64,000 nucleotides of DNA from Cyclobacteriaceae bacterium YHN15 (lineage in GTDB: Bacteria > Bacteroidota > Bacteroidia > Cytophagales > Cyclobacteriaceae), in contig RKQB01000003.1 of assembly GCA_003797895.1 (NCBI GenBank), positions 1-64,000 on the forward strand. The letters are read 5' to 3'. A program made the position numbers and the translations under genes. The first letter of the stretch is position 1; the number at the start of each line of letters is the position of its first letter. The notes beneath the pieces were generated by a model that searched no databases, was not told the DNA's origin, and saw only the letters and a list, made by a program, of their open reading frames with translations. Below, one piece after another: positions 1 to 8,944 of the stretch.

Positions 1-187
<187 letters not shown>

Positions 188-386
188 AAAGTTGTTTTCG
201 GCCGCCCTCCCGGGCGGCCAGTCTTTTCCGGACTATCAGGTATCAATATCCGAAGGCAAAAGCCCCCGAATAACTTTTCTGTGTCGTTTCGTATCCAGCA
301 CTTCAATGAACTTTTTCCGCAATCTCTTTTGCGGAATTGACGGTAACAAAACCGATATAACTACCCGTTCCTTCCGAACAGGACTG
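188..386 (-). other. 16S rRNA leader with two strong hairpins
   Basis: This is the transcribed spacer between the rRNA promoter and 16S. It holds two clear hairpins: GCCGCCC (201-207) pairs with GGGCGGC (212-218), and TTCCGCAA (315-322) pairs with TTGCGGAA (329-336). Structures here in rRNA leaders commonly take part in pre-rRNA folding and processing; that role is inferred. I see no coding potential. Confidence 0.6.
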
Positions 387-417
387 CAAAGGTAATTCAA
401 AATTTTATTTTTGCAAA
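387..417 (-). promoter_or_regulatory. rRNA promoter P1, Bacteroidota -33/-7 type
   Basis: On the minus strand the -7 box is TACCTTTG (complement of 387-394) and the -33 box is TTTG (complement of 414-417), with 19 bases between. This is an exact match to the Bacteroidota housekeeping promoter TTTG-N19-TAnnTTTG. The bases upstream of -33 (about 418-450) are almost all A/T, as in an UP element. Transcription would start near 380 and run into 16S. Confidence 0.8.
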
Positions 418-516
418 ACCTAAAAATTAAATTATAATTTTTCTTTTAGGCTTTCAAGAATTGCATACTGAGTAAATATTGGGTGATTATTCCCAGTACC
501 CCATCTTTTGGGTCTG

Positions 517-546
517 CAAAGGTGCAACACTTTTCCGAATTAGAAA
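517..546 (-). promoter_or_regulatory. possible second, weaker rRNA promoter
   Basis: On the minus strand CACCTTTG (517-524) differs at one base from TAnnTTTG. It is preceded, 18 bases away, by TTTC (543-546). The bases after the -7 box (GCAGACC) resemble those after P1 (GCAGTCC), which suggests a tandem promoter. Both boxes are imperfect, so confidence is low. Confidence 0.35.
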
Positions 547-628
547 AGCAGACTGAGAAAATTTTTATTTTTAAGATAAATATACCTGATTATCAGATCA
601 AAAAATTCACGCTGCCTCCATCACCTCG

Positions 629-1648
629 TCAATATTTAAATGTAGGCAGTCTTTTCTTTCTGCCTTTATCAATGAGTTGCTCCACAAATGAATACCGAAA
701 AGAAATCTCATGTGCTCCCCCTGAATTCCGCCACCCCAGATCCGAGAGCGTAAAATCATAACTGTAGCCCACATCAACTCCGCTTTGAAGCGAAAATCCC
801 AGCATCACTATAAGGGCTTCATTATTTGGAAGACCTATCCTGGTAGGCAGACCCCTGTACCATAAACCCAGAATAACAGGCTCAAAATACAATTCAGTTC
901 CAATATCCAATTGATCATACAACCCCTGGCGCCTGTAATTGAATGCAAAAGACAATGTCCTTTCCTGCCTGGTATTATTAAAGTAGTCATTGACAAAACC
1001 CGGGGCCAGATCAAATTTTATCCCACCATGAGCAGAATATTTTATCGGCAAAGCATCCTTCTCCATTTCCAGGTAGGAAATGTTCGGTTGGGTAAGGTGA
1101 TGAAGGGACGTTCCCAGCCATATTCTGTCGTTGTAGAACAGCAAACCTGTATGAAGGTCAGCAAAACTCCGTTGCCTGTCATCCGGCAATCCGGGATTGG
1201 GACCTGGCAACACTACCCCCCTGTCAATATCCAGCTGTGTACTCAATACCACATCGTCAAATGCTGCGGACCGGGTCACATAACTCCCCTGTATCCCCAT
1301 ATGAAGGAAACTGTTTTCCCCAAATTGAACTCTATAAGAATATGCCAAGCCGATTTCAAAATTAGACAAATTAGTGAGGCTTTGCATATTTCCATTAATT
1401 ATCAATCCAATTCCCGAATTTTTATCCTCAATAAAATGATCAAAATAAGCAGAATACGCAATGACTGTCTGTTCCAAAGAAGGCCATTGATTCCGGAAAT
1501 TGATCCCCACCCTGGTAAGCTCGGAACTGCCGGCAAAGGCCGGGTTCAGATACAACGGTGCCGCATAAAATTGTGAAAACTGTATATCCTGCCCTTGCAC
1601 AAGCCAAGATGGTACAATCATCAGCAATATTATGGCCCAATTCCTCAT
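629..1648 (-). CDS. PorP/SprF family type IX secretion system membrane protein
   Basis: A protein of 339 residues with a signal peptide (MRNWAIILLMIVPSWLVQGQ) and then the PorP/SprF opening, with QFSQFYAAPLYLNPAFAG at about residues 24-41. The rest is a beta-rich outer-membrane repeat pattern ending in an aromatic residue, as expected for a barrel. PorP/SprF proteins interact with the T9SS and its gliding-motility partners, and are often encoded beside the large type B sorting-domain protein they help to anchor. That is the case here: its ATG overlaps the stop codon of the upstream gene by four bases (ATGA), so the two are translationally coupled. The family is clear; the specific partner is inferred from position. 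Confidence 0.9.
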   Translation of the reverse strand: MRNWAIILLMIVPSWLVQGQDIQFSQFYAAPLYLNPAFAGSSELTRVGINFRNQWPSLEQTVIAYSAYFDHFIEDKNSGIGLIINGNMQSLTNLSNFEIGLAYSYRVQFGENSFLHMGIQGSYVTRSAAFDDVVLSTQLDIDRGVVLPGPNPGLPDDRQRSFADLHTGLLFYNDRIWLGTSLHHLTQPNISYLEMEKDALPIKYSAHGGIKFDLAPGFVNDYFNNTRQERTLSFAFNYRRQGLYDQLDIGTELYFEPVILGLWYRGLPTRIGLPNNEALIVMLGFSLQSGVDVGYSYDFTLSDLGWRNSGGAHEISFRYSFVEQLIDKGRKKRLPTFKY

Positions 1649-4008
1649 CTTATCAAGGAAAAAGTTCCGTTTTCTTCAATAACATCTCCATCAATGGAGA
1701 CCATATTCACCCTATACACATAATTCCCGGCCGGAGCTAATTCCCCATTGATCCTTCCATCCCATCCATCTGTATCCAAAATATCAGTACGGAAAACCAT
1801 ATTTCCCCAAAGATTAAAAATCAACATCTCCATTTTGACAATTCCTTTTGTTTTAGGCCTGAAAAACCGATTTTCATCCATAGTTGGCGTAAACCCTGTC
1901 GGAAACATTACCCTGAAAGACAGGGTCAAAGGAACTTTCATTTCAAACGTCTTCTCACAGCCAAGTTCATTGGTGACGGTAAGCTTTACATTGAAATTTC
2001 CCTTTTTTCCAAAAACATGGACAGGAGAATTCAAGGTACTTGTATTGCCATCATCAAAATCCCATAACCATGAAACCACACCTCCAGTTGACAAATCAAT
2101 AAACCTGATCGGATCATCAATAAATATCCCTCCCTCTGCTTCCGTTTTTATGCCGGTTCCATCAGCCTCATAATCAAACCTGGGAATCAAAGGCTCTGTA
2201 ACAATATTTACTTCAAACGCTGTCGGATCCGACCAACAGGATAAATCTTTATGTTTTATTCTTAAGAAGTAATTACCCGAAATATTCACTGAAGACATTT
2301 CCTCATTTTCCAGAAATAAACCCAAAGGTGTCTCCAATTGATAATCATAAAGTTCAAGGTCATAACCGGCTATATAATCCCTGATATCCAATGCAGTCCC
2401 GACTGTACAGCCCACTATCGGGTTTTCTATTTCAACAGGTGGAAATGGAGGATTGATGACTTCAAAAATGTTTGATTTTGCAGGACAGTTTTTGGCATTG
2501 TAAGCTATCACTTGATAGACTCCGGGTTCTGCAGCAAACCATTCCCCCACATTGGAATCCGGAATAAGTTCCTCGTTCCGATACCACTCAAATGCAAAGT
2601 AAGCTTCTTCTCCAATTGCCTTTAACAAAACCCCATCCCCTTCGCATCTCCTGATTTGGTCGGTTTCCGGGTCAAAGCCTTCCGCAACCAAACTCACAGG
2701 GTCCGGAGATTCCTGGATCAACAAACTGATATATTTGCCCTCGGATGTCTTGCCATAATTATCAGTTACGGTATAATATACCTTTACCGTATCATCTATA
2801 TATTCAGGATTGGGAATAAAGGTGAATTTTCCCCCTTGGTCCGCTGCCCTGAAAATCCCCTGTGGAAGTTCCAATACCCTGTTTTCCGGTCTGCACTTTG
2901 CCCTGGAACAGACATCGGCATCTTCTGCTTCGATATCCTCCAAAGAAGCGTAAAACTGAAGACAGGCTATTTGAGAGTTTTCGTTGAATAATTCAACTTC
3001 ATTGGAAGTGATCTCAAAGGTGTTTTCCTGACTTGCACAGGATGCCTTATCATCAATGTTCTTTGCTAATGGATCTTCCAGTCCGTCTATATCATATACC
3101 TCTACGATAAGGTTATCAATTTCATGAATATTGGTTAGGGAACCCGTTGAAGCTGCAAAGCCAACTTTGAGATTTTGGGGTGCTTCAAAATAATAAGGAC
3201 GAGCAAAAATAGTCAGGATCTTTGGTGAATTAGGGCTTGTCGTAACAATCATCCAAACCGTCAAAAAATATCCGCCTTCAATAGGGTTAGGCTTTAATTC
3301 TATAAAAACTTTCCTGTATCCGGGAATATTGGGATCAGTAATTCTATTTGAATTAAAACCTCCGGAACTGATAGTAAACTGATCATCAGGTCTTACTCCA
3401 TCTGTTCCAGTCTCCATTGTCCTCCTTCCCACTACGAAGGGATATCCTATCAATCCATTACCTGGGCCCCGGACAACAATAGAATTTGGAACCAAATCTG
3501 CTCCAATTCCGAAAAAACCGCCGTTCTTACCTTCAGATGAATTACCAAAGTTACCAAACTCATCGAATCCAATCCCCATATAGGCCCTGGATAACCCGGT
3601 TTCGTTATTCCTTTGGGCATAACCTAAAGAACCTCCAAAACCTCCGGGAGAAAACACAGGAGTTTCTGCATCAAATAAGAAAAAAGTTAAGCCATCTGCC
3701 CCACTTCCCCCATAACTAAAGAATTCAAAGGAAGCTTTTAAACCATAGGCTGATGGAAATGGGATATCAATATATGTAAATCCATTTTGTTCTACTCCTG
3801 CATCTGTAAGCCTGAGCACACCATCCACTAGTTTTGCTGTTCCACCAAATACCGTATTACTCTGCACTGAGCCACCATCAAAAGTTTCACAATAAGGAAA
3901 TCCAAGCTGGGCCATGGATTGGCTCGGAAAAAATGTATTAAAAAGCGTTATCATCAAAACACTTAAAAATACCTTTAGCCTGATTGATACATTGAGGATT
4001 TTTTTCAT
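1645..4008 (-). CDS. T9SS type B sorting (CHU_C) surface protein with lectin-like and PKD domains
   Basis: About 787 residues. The start is taken as the ATG at 4008; the codon just upstream is a TTG. A signal peptide ends near residue 34 (SQSMAQ). The first third resembles a legume/L-type lectin fold (FFSYGGSGADGLTFFLFDAE, about 85-105). A PKD domain follows at about 620-690 (SWLWDFDDGNTSTLNSPVH). The last 85 residues are the gliding-motility-associated C-terminal sorting domain (FPTGFTPTMDENRFF, then FNLWGNMVF, DGWDGRING, GNYVYRV). Such proteins are secreted by T9SS and fixed to the cell surface, often in adhesion or gliding; the sugar ligand cannot be told. It forms a coupled pair with the PorP/SprF gene downstream. 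Confidence 0.88.
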   Translation of the reverse strand: MKKILNVSIRLKVFLSVLMITLFNTFFPSQSMAQLGFPYCETFDGGSVQSNTVFGGTAKLVDGVLRLTDAGVEQNGFTYIDIPFPSAYGLKASFEFFSYGGSGADGLTFFLFDAETPVFSPGGFGGSLGYAQRNNETGLSRAYMGIGFDEFGNFGNSSEGKNGGFFGIGADLVPNSIVVRGPGNGLIGYPFVVGRRTMETGTDGVRPDDQFTISSGGFNSNRITDPNIPGYRKVFIELKPNPIEGGYFLTVWMIVTTSPNSPKILTIFARPYYFEAPQNLKVGFAASTGSLTNIHEIDNLIVEVYDIDGLEDPLAKNIDDKASCASQENTFEITSNEVELFNENSQIACLQFYASLEDIEAEDADVCSRAKCRPENRVLELPQGIFRAADQGGKFTFIPNPEYIDDTVKVYYTVTDNYGKTSEGKYISLLIQESPDPVSLVAEGFDPETDQIRRCEGDGVLLKAIGEEAYFAFEWYRNEELIPDSNVGEWFAAEPGVYQVIAYNAKNCPAKSNIFEVINPPFPPVEIENPIVGCTVGTALDIRDYIAGYDLELYDYQLETPLGLFLENEEMSSVNISGNYFLRIKHKDLSCWSDPTAFEVNIVTEPLIPRFDYEADGTGIKTEAEGGIFIDDPIRFIDLSTGGVVSWLWDFDDGNTSTLNSPVHVFGKKGNFNVKLTVTNELGCEKTFEMKVPLTLSFRVMFPTGFTPTMDENRFFRPKTKGIVKMEMLIFNLWGNMVFRTDILDTDGWDGRINGELAPAGNYVYRVNMVSIDGDVIEENGTFSLIR

Positions 4009-4054
4009 CAAAAACTTGAATACCCGAATTCTGAAATTACAGATTATCCTTAAA

Positions 4055-4085
4055 AATAAAAAGGCCTCCTGTTCAGGAAGCTCTT
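4055..4085 (-). terminator. intrinsic terminator after purA
   Basis: On the minus strand GCTTCCTG pairs with CAGGAGGC (4064-4081, one G-T pair) and is followed by TTTTTATTTTT. The plus strand also has a T-run, so the hairpin could work both ways. It separates purA from the surface-protein gene. Confidence 0.7.
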
Positions 4086-4088
4086 TTT

Positions 4089-5360
4089 TTATCTCAATAT
4101 AGTCTGAGTTCTATCCGGACCTACTGAAACCATTTTGATCGGAACTCCCAGCTCCTGTTCCAAATACTTCACATAATCCTTTAATTCCTGAGGGAACTGA
4201 TCATATTCTCTTACCTCAGCCAGAGAGGTAAACCATCCCGGCACTGTTTTATAAACAGGTTTGGCATCTTCTGAATTCAATTCATAGGTCAGCCTATCCA
4301 CTCTACTTCCATCTGGTAATTCATAATGGGTACAGATTTTGATCTCCTCAAAAATATTCAAAACATCTGCTTTCATCATAAACAACTGGGTCACTCCATT
4401 GATCATAATGGAATACTTCAAGGCGGGAAGGTCAATCCATCCGCATCTTCTTGGTCTGCCAGTCGTAGAGCCAAATTCATTACCTTCTTTCCTCATTGCC
4501 TCACCATCAACATCAAACAATTCGGTTGGGAAGGGTCCACTTCCAACCCTGGTACAATATGCCTTGAAAATGCCAAATACCTCGCCAATCTTTGATGGTG
4601 CCACTCCCAAACCTGTACATGCTCCGGCGGCCATGGTGCTACTGGAAGTTACAAAAGGATAACTCCCAAAATCAATGTCCAACAAAGAGCCTTGGGCTCC
4701 TTCAGCCAATACTTTTTTACCGGAAGTAAGATGATCATTTACTTCATACTCGCTGTCCACCAGATTCAAGGTCCTGAAAAAATCCACTGCCTCAAAGAAA
4801 GCTCTTTCCAGCTCCTGCAATTGAGCTAAATCAAATTCATAAAAGGATAAAATCGTTTTATGCTTTTCTACCAAGGTCTGATATTTCTCCTGAAAATCAT
4901 CTGCTAAAATATCACCTACCCGCAATGCCACTCGGCCAATCTTATCCTGGTAGGTGGGACCTATTCCTTTTAAAGTGGAACCTATTTTCTTATCCCCTTT
5001 TGATTTCTCATAGGCTGCATCCAACAATTTATGGGTTGGAATAATTATGGTGGCTTTTTTAGAAATAAAAAGATTCTTTTTGAAAGAAATATTGAATTTG
5101 TGGAGTGCTTCAATTTCCTTTTTCAAAATGACGGGATCTAGTACAACTCCATTTCCAACAATATTCTGAATATTTTCCCTGAATATACCTGAGGGGATTT
5201 GATGCAATACATGCTTGATACCATCAAACTCCAAAGTATGCCCCGCATTAGGTCCTCCCTGGAATCTTGCGACCACATCATAGTGAGGAGCCAAAACATC
5301 AACAACCTTCCCTTTACCTTCATCACCCCACTGCAGGCCTAATAGAACATCTATTTTCAT
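4089..5360 (-). CDS. purA: adenylosuccinate synthase
   Basis: 423 residues, the usual length. It joins IMP and aspartate using GTP, the first committed step from IMP to AMP, in the cytoplasm. The N-terminus has the diagnostic GLQWGDEGKGKVVD, followed by GGPNAGHT. GSTLKGIGPTYQDKIGR and the C-terminal GTP-binding region (STTGRPRRCGWID) are intact. It starts with an ATG and ends in a terminator. The gene downstream of it (T9SS surface protein) is unrelated; the genes upstream are STAS and Fur. Confidence 0.97.
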   Translation of the reverse strand: MKIDVLLGLQWGDEGKGKVVDVLAPHYDVVARFQGGPNAGHTLEFDGIKHVLHQIPSGIFRENIQNIVGNGVVLDPVILKKEIEALHKFNISFKKNLFISKKATIIIPTHKLLDAAYEKSKGDKKIGSTLKGIGPTYQDKIGRVALRVGDILADDFQEKYQTLVEKHKTILSFYEFDLAQLQELERAFFEAVDFFRTLNLVDSEYEVNDHLTSGKKVLAEGAQGSLLDIDFGSYPFVTSSSTMAAGACTGLGVAPSKIGEVFGIFKAYCTRVGSGPFPTELFDVDGEAMRKEGNEFGSTTGRPRRCGWIDLPALKYSIMINGVTQLFMMKADVLNIFEEIKICTHYELPDGSRVDRLTYELNSEDAKPVYKTVPGWFTSLAEVREYDQFPQELKDYVKYLEQELGVPIKMVSVGPDRTQTILR

Positions 5361-5477
5361 TATAAATTCATTAAAAGTGTAGCTGGTTTTCTTTTTGAAG
5401 CGTGAAATTTGGAATAAGGTTAAATAATTGCAAGAAAATGCAGGGATTTATTATAATCGGCATATCTATCTCCTTCA

Positions 5478-5822
5478 TCACTTGAGGTGTTTCTTAACCT
5501 CTTCCAAGGATTCATACACAGTGAAAATATTGTTGAGCTTGGTGATAATCAGCAACTTTTTCACATGCTCTGATGGGGAAGTAAGATACACTTCTCCTCC
5601 TACATTTCTCATTTTGGTAAGCATGGTAATTAATAGCCCGATACCGCTTGAACTTACATACCTTACCTGACTAAGGTCGACCACAAAATATCTGATTTTT
5701 TCATTAACCGCATCGGAAACAAATTCTACCAATTGCGGCCCCACCTCATCTCCGATCAAATCACCTTTCACATGCAAAAAATAAGCTTTTTTATCCTTTT
5801 CTAAATTATAAGTCAATTTCAT
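5478..5822 (-). CDS. STAS-domain protein, anti-sigma-factor antagonist type
   Basis: 114 residues, a single STAS domain. [20 protein letters not shown] (about 47-66) matches the loop that carries the phosphorylatable Ser in SpoIIAA/RsbV-like antagonists. Such proteins bind anti-sigma kinases or sensor modules in partner switching. No kinase or sigma factor lies nearby. Its start overlaps the stop of the Fur-family gene by four bases (ATGA), so the two are probably translated together, a pairing worth noting. Confidence 0.85.
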   Translation of the reverse strand: MKLTYNLEKDKKAYFLHVKGDLIGDEVGPQLVEFVSDAVNEKIRYFVVDLSQVRYVSSSGIGLLITMLTKMRNVGGEVYLTSPSEHVKKLLIITKLNNIFTVYESLEEVKKHLK

Positions 5823-6286
5823 ATTAGTGGTCTGTTTTCGCAGTTTTCTTTTTTACAATTCCCATAAAGTATCAAAGAATGGTGGAGCACCTGAAAATTC
5901 AAAATCTCTCCAACTGTATTTTGAATGTTTTGAATTCTAGGATCACAAAATTCCAATACCTTATTGCAGTCCACACAGATCAAATGATCATGCTGTTTGT
6001 AACCGTAGCATTTTTCAAATTGGGCCAAATTCTGTCCGAATTGGTGTTTGGTTACCAGGTCACATTCTACCAAAAGATCCAAAGTATTATATACCGTAGC
6101 TCTACTCACCCTATAGTTCTTGTTTTTCATGCTGATATAGAGTGATTCTACATCAAAATGGCCGGTTCTACCATAAATCTCCTCCAAAATTGCATATCTC
6201 TCCGGTGTTTTCCGGAGCTTTTTATTTTCCAGATAAGCAGTAAATATCTTTTTTACCTCTTCAAAAAGGCTTTCATTTAGGGCCAT
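5819..6286 (-). CDS. Fur family transcriptional regulator
   Basis: 155 residues. An N-terminal winged helix ([20 protein letters not shown], then [19 protein letters not shown]) is followed by the dimerisation/metal region, with [17 protein letters not shown] and a second Cys pair at the C-terminus (CKKENC). This is the layout of Fur, Zur and PerR repressors, with a structural zinc site formed by the two Cys pairs. Which metal or peroxide signal it senses cannot be decided from the sequence alone. It is the first gene of a two-gene unit with the STAS protein. Confidence 0.92.
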   Translation of the reverse strand: MALNESLFEEVKKIFTAYLENKKLRKTPERYAILEEIYGRTGHFDVESLYISMKNKNYRVSRATVYNTLDLLVECDLVTKHQFGQNLAQFEKCYGYKQHDHLICVDCNKVLEFCDPRIQNIQNTVGEILNFQVLHHSLILYGNCKKENCENRPLI

Positions 6287-6399
6287 GAATTACTGATTTT
6301 TGCTCAATATAACGGTTCTTATTTAGAAATGATTCAAATAAAACGGCTGATATCAAAACCTTGGGGAATTTAATCATCTTAAACACTACTTTCAATTGC

Positions 6400-8622
6400 T
6401 TAATCAAACCTTGTTACTTTTATTATCCCTTCGACCTTGGACAGGTTGGCCACCAATTTTTCCAGATGTTGGGTACTATGCACGTATAATTTGATGGTAC
6501 CTTCAAAAATCCCACTGTCAGAATCTACCGTAATAGAACGCATATTCACTTTGAGCTCATTGGAAATTACTTTGGTCACATCATTGATCAGACCTACCCT
6601 ATCCGTACCCACTATCCTTAACCCAGCCAAAAATGCGATCTCCTGTTGGCTGGTCCATCTGGCTTTGATTACTCTATTACCATGATTTGACAATAACTCC
6701 AAAGCGTTTGGACAGGAAGTTCTGTGGATCTTTATACCTTCATTTACTGTCACAAATCCAAATACATCATCTCCTGGGATGGGATTGCAGCATTTCGCCA
6801 AAATGTAATCCACTACATCCATGTCCTCTCCGATCAACAACTGATCATGGTCAGGCCCTTTTAGATTCTTGATTTCCTTGGTAAAGCTTAATTCATCTTT
6901 AACTTTGTCCAAGGTAGGTTTACTCTTTTGCTTTTTCTGTTCCTTAAAATCCTTAAAACTCTTAATGGAGGTTGGGTCAATAATACCTTTTCCTACTTTA
7001 TAATAAAATTCATTAGGCGTTTTGGTTTCGAAATAAGCCCTCAATTGCTCCACAACTTCGGAATTGAAATCCATTTTCATTTGCCTCAATTTGCGCTGCA
7101 CAATCTCTTTCCCATCCATTATAGTGGACTTTTTCTCTTCCCTCAGCGCATCTTTAATTTTGGCTTTGGCCCGGGAGGTAACCACGGAATTGAGCCAATC
7201 CTCTGTGGGTTTCTGTTTGTTGGAGGTAAGAATTTCAACCTGATCCCCATTTTTCAATTTATGGTTAATTGGTACCAGTTTTTGATTCACTTTGGCTCCT
7301 ATACATTTCGCTCCGACTTCTGTATGGATTTCAAAGGCAAAATCCAAAGCAGTAGCTCCAAAAGGCAGCACTTTCAAATCACCTTTTGGGGTAAAAACAA
7401 AAACCTCATCATGGAATAAATTGCCTCTAAAGTCATCCATAAATTCGATAGCAGAACCATCGTTGGATTCCAAGAGGGTTCTGACCTGAGTGATCCACTC
7501 ATCCAGACCAGATCCACTTCTGCTTTGGGCAGCCTCTATTTCCTTATATTTCCAATGTGCTGCATATCCTCTTTCTGCAATATCATCCATACGTACAGTC
7601 CTGATCTGAACTTCAACCCACTGTCCGGTATTACTCATTACAGTAGTGTGCAATGACTCATATCCATTGGACCTTGGGGTACTGATCCAATCCCTAAGCC
7701 GATCTGGATTAGGCCTGTAAAAATCAGTGACAATGGAATATACCTGCCAACAATCTGCCTTTTCTTCTTCCAATTCGCTGTCGATAATTATTCTGATTGC
7801 AAAAAGATCATATACCTCTTCGAAAGGTATATTTTGTTTTTTCATCTTGTTGTAAATAGAAAAAACAGATTTCGGCCTTCCTTTGATCGTAAAATCAAAT
7901 CCTTGCCCCTCCAATTCCTCTTCAATGGGCAGTAAAAAACTTTTTATGAATTTATTCCGGGATATCCTGGTCTCATTTACTTTGTTTACTATATAGTTAT
8001 AAGTATCAGTATCTGTATATTTTAGGTAAAGATCCTCCAGCTCGGATTTTATAGCATACAGCCCGAGCCTATGTGCCAATGGAGCATATAAATACATGGT
8101 CTCTGAGGCTATCTTGAGCTGTTTGTGCCTGGGCATACTTTCCAAAGTCCTCATGTTATTGAGCCTATCAGCCAATTTGATCAGGATTACCCTCACATCA
8201 TCTGAAAGGGTGAGCAACATCTTTCTGAAGTTTTCGGCTTGTTGTGAGGATCCATATTCAAAAACTCCGGAAATTTTTGTCAGTCCATCGATTATCTGGG
8301 CTACTTTAGTGCCAAACTCCCTCTCTATATCCTCCAACTCGAGATCCGTATCTTCCACTACGTCGTGCAGCAAAGCAGATACAATGCTGGTAGTCCCTAA
8401 CCCGATTTCCTCCACACAGATAAGAGCAACCTCCAAGGGGTGATAAATGTAGGGCTCCCCGGACTTCCTTCTCATCTCTTTATGCGCCTCACTTGCCACA
8501 CTAAATGCCTTCTTGATAATCTTGGCATCGCCGGGCTTGAGCATGGGTTTGGCAGTCCTGAGCAATTTTCTGTACCGCTTTAAAATCTCTTTTCTCTCTT
8601 CTTCTAAATCTACTTGAATCAT
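6400..8622 (-). CDS. RelA/SpoT bifunctional (p)ppGpp synthetase/hydrolase
   Basis: About 740 residues from the ATG at 8622. A TTG ten codons upstream overlaps a likely -7 promoter box and is less probable. Order of domains: HD hydrolase (ALLHDVVEDTDLELED), synthetase (STPRSNGYESLHTTVM and ERGYAAHWKYKE), TGS (FVFTPKGDLKVLPFGATALD), a Cys-containing regulatory part (AKCCNPIPGDDVFGFV) and a C-terminal ACT domain. The hydrolase HD pair and the synthetase YxSLH motif are intact, so it should both make and break the stringent-response alarmone. It is a single gene flanked by its own promoter and a short gap before Fur. Confidence 0.96.
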   Translation of the reverse strand: MIQVDLEEERKEILKRYRKLLRTAKPMLKPGDAKIIKKAFSVASEAHKEMRRKSGEPYIYHPLEVALICVEEIGLGTTSIVSALLHDVVEDTDLELEDIEREFGTKVAQIIDGLTKISGVFEYGSSQQAENFRKMLLTLSDDVRVILIKLADRLNNMRTLESMPRHKQLKIASETMYLYAPLAHRLGLYAIKSELEDLYLKYTDTDTYNYIVNKVNETRISRNKFIKSFLLPIEEELEGQGFDFTIKGRPKSVFSIYNKMKKQNIPFEEVYDLFAIRIIIDSELEEEKADCWQVYSIVTDFYRPNPDRLRDWISTPRSNGYESLHTTVMSNTGQWVEVQIRTVRMDDIAERGYAAHWKYKEIEAAQSRSGSGLDEWITQVRTLLESNDGSAIEFMDDFRGNLFHDEVFVFTPKGDLKVLPFGATALDFAFEIHTEVGAKCIGAKVNQKLVPINHKLKNGDQVEILTSNKQKPTEDWLNSVVTSRAKAKIKDALREEKKSTIMDGKEIVQRKLRQMKMDFNSEVVEQLRAYFETKTPNEFYYKVGKGIIDPTSIKSFKDFKEQKKQKSKPTLDKVKDELSFTKEIKNLKGPDHDQLLIGEDMDVVDYILAKCCNPIPGDDVFGFVTVNEGIKIHRTSCPNALELLSNHGNRVIKARWTSQQEIAFLAGLRIVGTDRVGLINDVTKVISNELKVNMRSITVDSDSGIFEGTIKLYVHSTQHLEKLVANLSKVEGIIKVTRFD

Positions 8623-8649
8623 ATTTTTTTGGAAAGCCAAATCATCTAT

Positions 8650-8657
8650 CAAAAATA
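8650..8657 (-). promoter_or_regulatory. -7 box of the spoT promoter
   Basis: TATTTTTG on the minus strand matches TAnnTTTG exactly, and lies about 28 bases upstream of the ATG at 8622. No good -33 box is seen at the usual distance. Its position supports the ATG at 8622 over the upstream TTG. Confidence 0.45.
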
Positions 8658-8711
8658 AACTCTAATTGCGTAATTATTTATCCAATTTCAAAGGATTTTT
8701 TTCAGCCTACT

Positions 8712-8742
8712 TTTGCAAGTTTGAATTTCATTACTACCTTTG
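8712..8742 (+). promoter_or_regulatory. tRNA-Leu promoter
   Basis: TTTG (8712-8715), 19 bases, then TACCTTTG (8735-8742). This is an exact match to the Bacteroidota -33/-7 consensus, ending 13 bases before the tRNA. The bases after the -7 box (GCGTCC) resemble those of the 16S and queE promoters. Confidence 0.8.
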
Positions 8743-8755
8743 CGTCCACAATTAT

Positions 8756-8837
8756 GCGGATGTGGCGAAATTGGTAGACGCACTAGACTTAGGATCTAGC
8801 GCCGCGAGGCATGGGGGTTCGAGTCCCTCCATCCGCA
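8756..8837 (+). tRNA. tRNA-Leu (anticodon TAG)
   Basis: 82 bases. Acceptor stem GCGGATG/CATCCGC closes the molecule, with A as the discriminator base. The anticodon stem CTAGA/TCTAG presents the loop CTTAGGA, giving anticodon TAG, which reads CUN leucine codons. A long variable arm (around GCCGCGAGGC) and the T-arm with GGTTCGAGTCC are present, as required for a class II tRNA. The 3' CCA is not encoded. It has its own promoter and is followed by a large hairpin. Confidence 0.97.
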
Positions 8838-8847
8838 CGCTTTCCAG

Positions 8848-8916
8848 CCCTCAATCACGGTTCCGATTTCGGTGCAAACATGCACTCGGATTTGAGAAAA
8901 GAGATTGAGGGTTTTT
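8848..8916 (+). terminator. long hairpin with T-run between tRNA-Leu and tig
   Basis: CCCTCAATC (8848-8856) pairs exactly with GATTGAGGG (8903-8911), followed by TTTTT. Inside is a second stem, GTGCA/TGCAC, with flanking CCGA/TCGG. The foot plus T-run looks like an intrinsic terminator ending the tRNA transcript. Since no separate promoter is obvious before tig, it could act as an attenuator rather than a full stop (inference). Confidence 0.6.
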
Positions 8917-8944
8917 AATTAAATCAAACCAAAATCAAATTACC

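Noticed and set aside
911..1576. 221-codon plus-strand frame inside the PorP/SprF gene
   Set aside because: Antisense to a clear gene and without family features; shadow of codon bias.
6928..7419. 163-codon plus-strand frame inside spoT
   Set aside because: Antisense to intact RelA/SpoT domains; low-complexity Phe-rich product.
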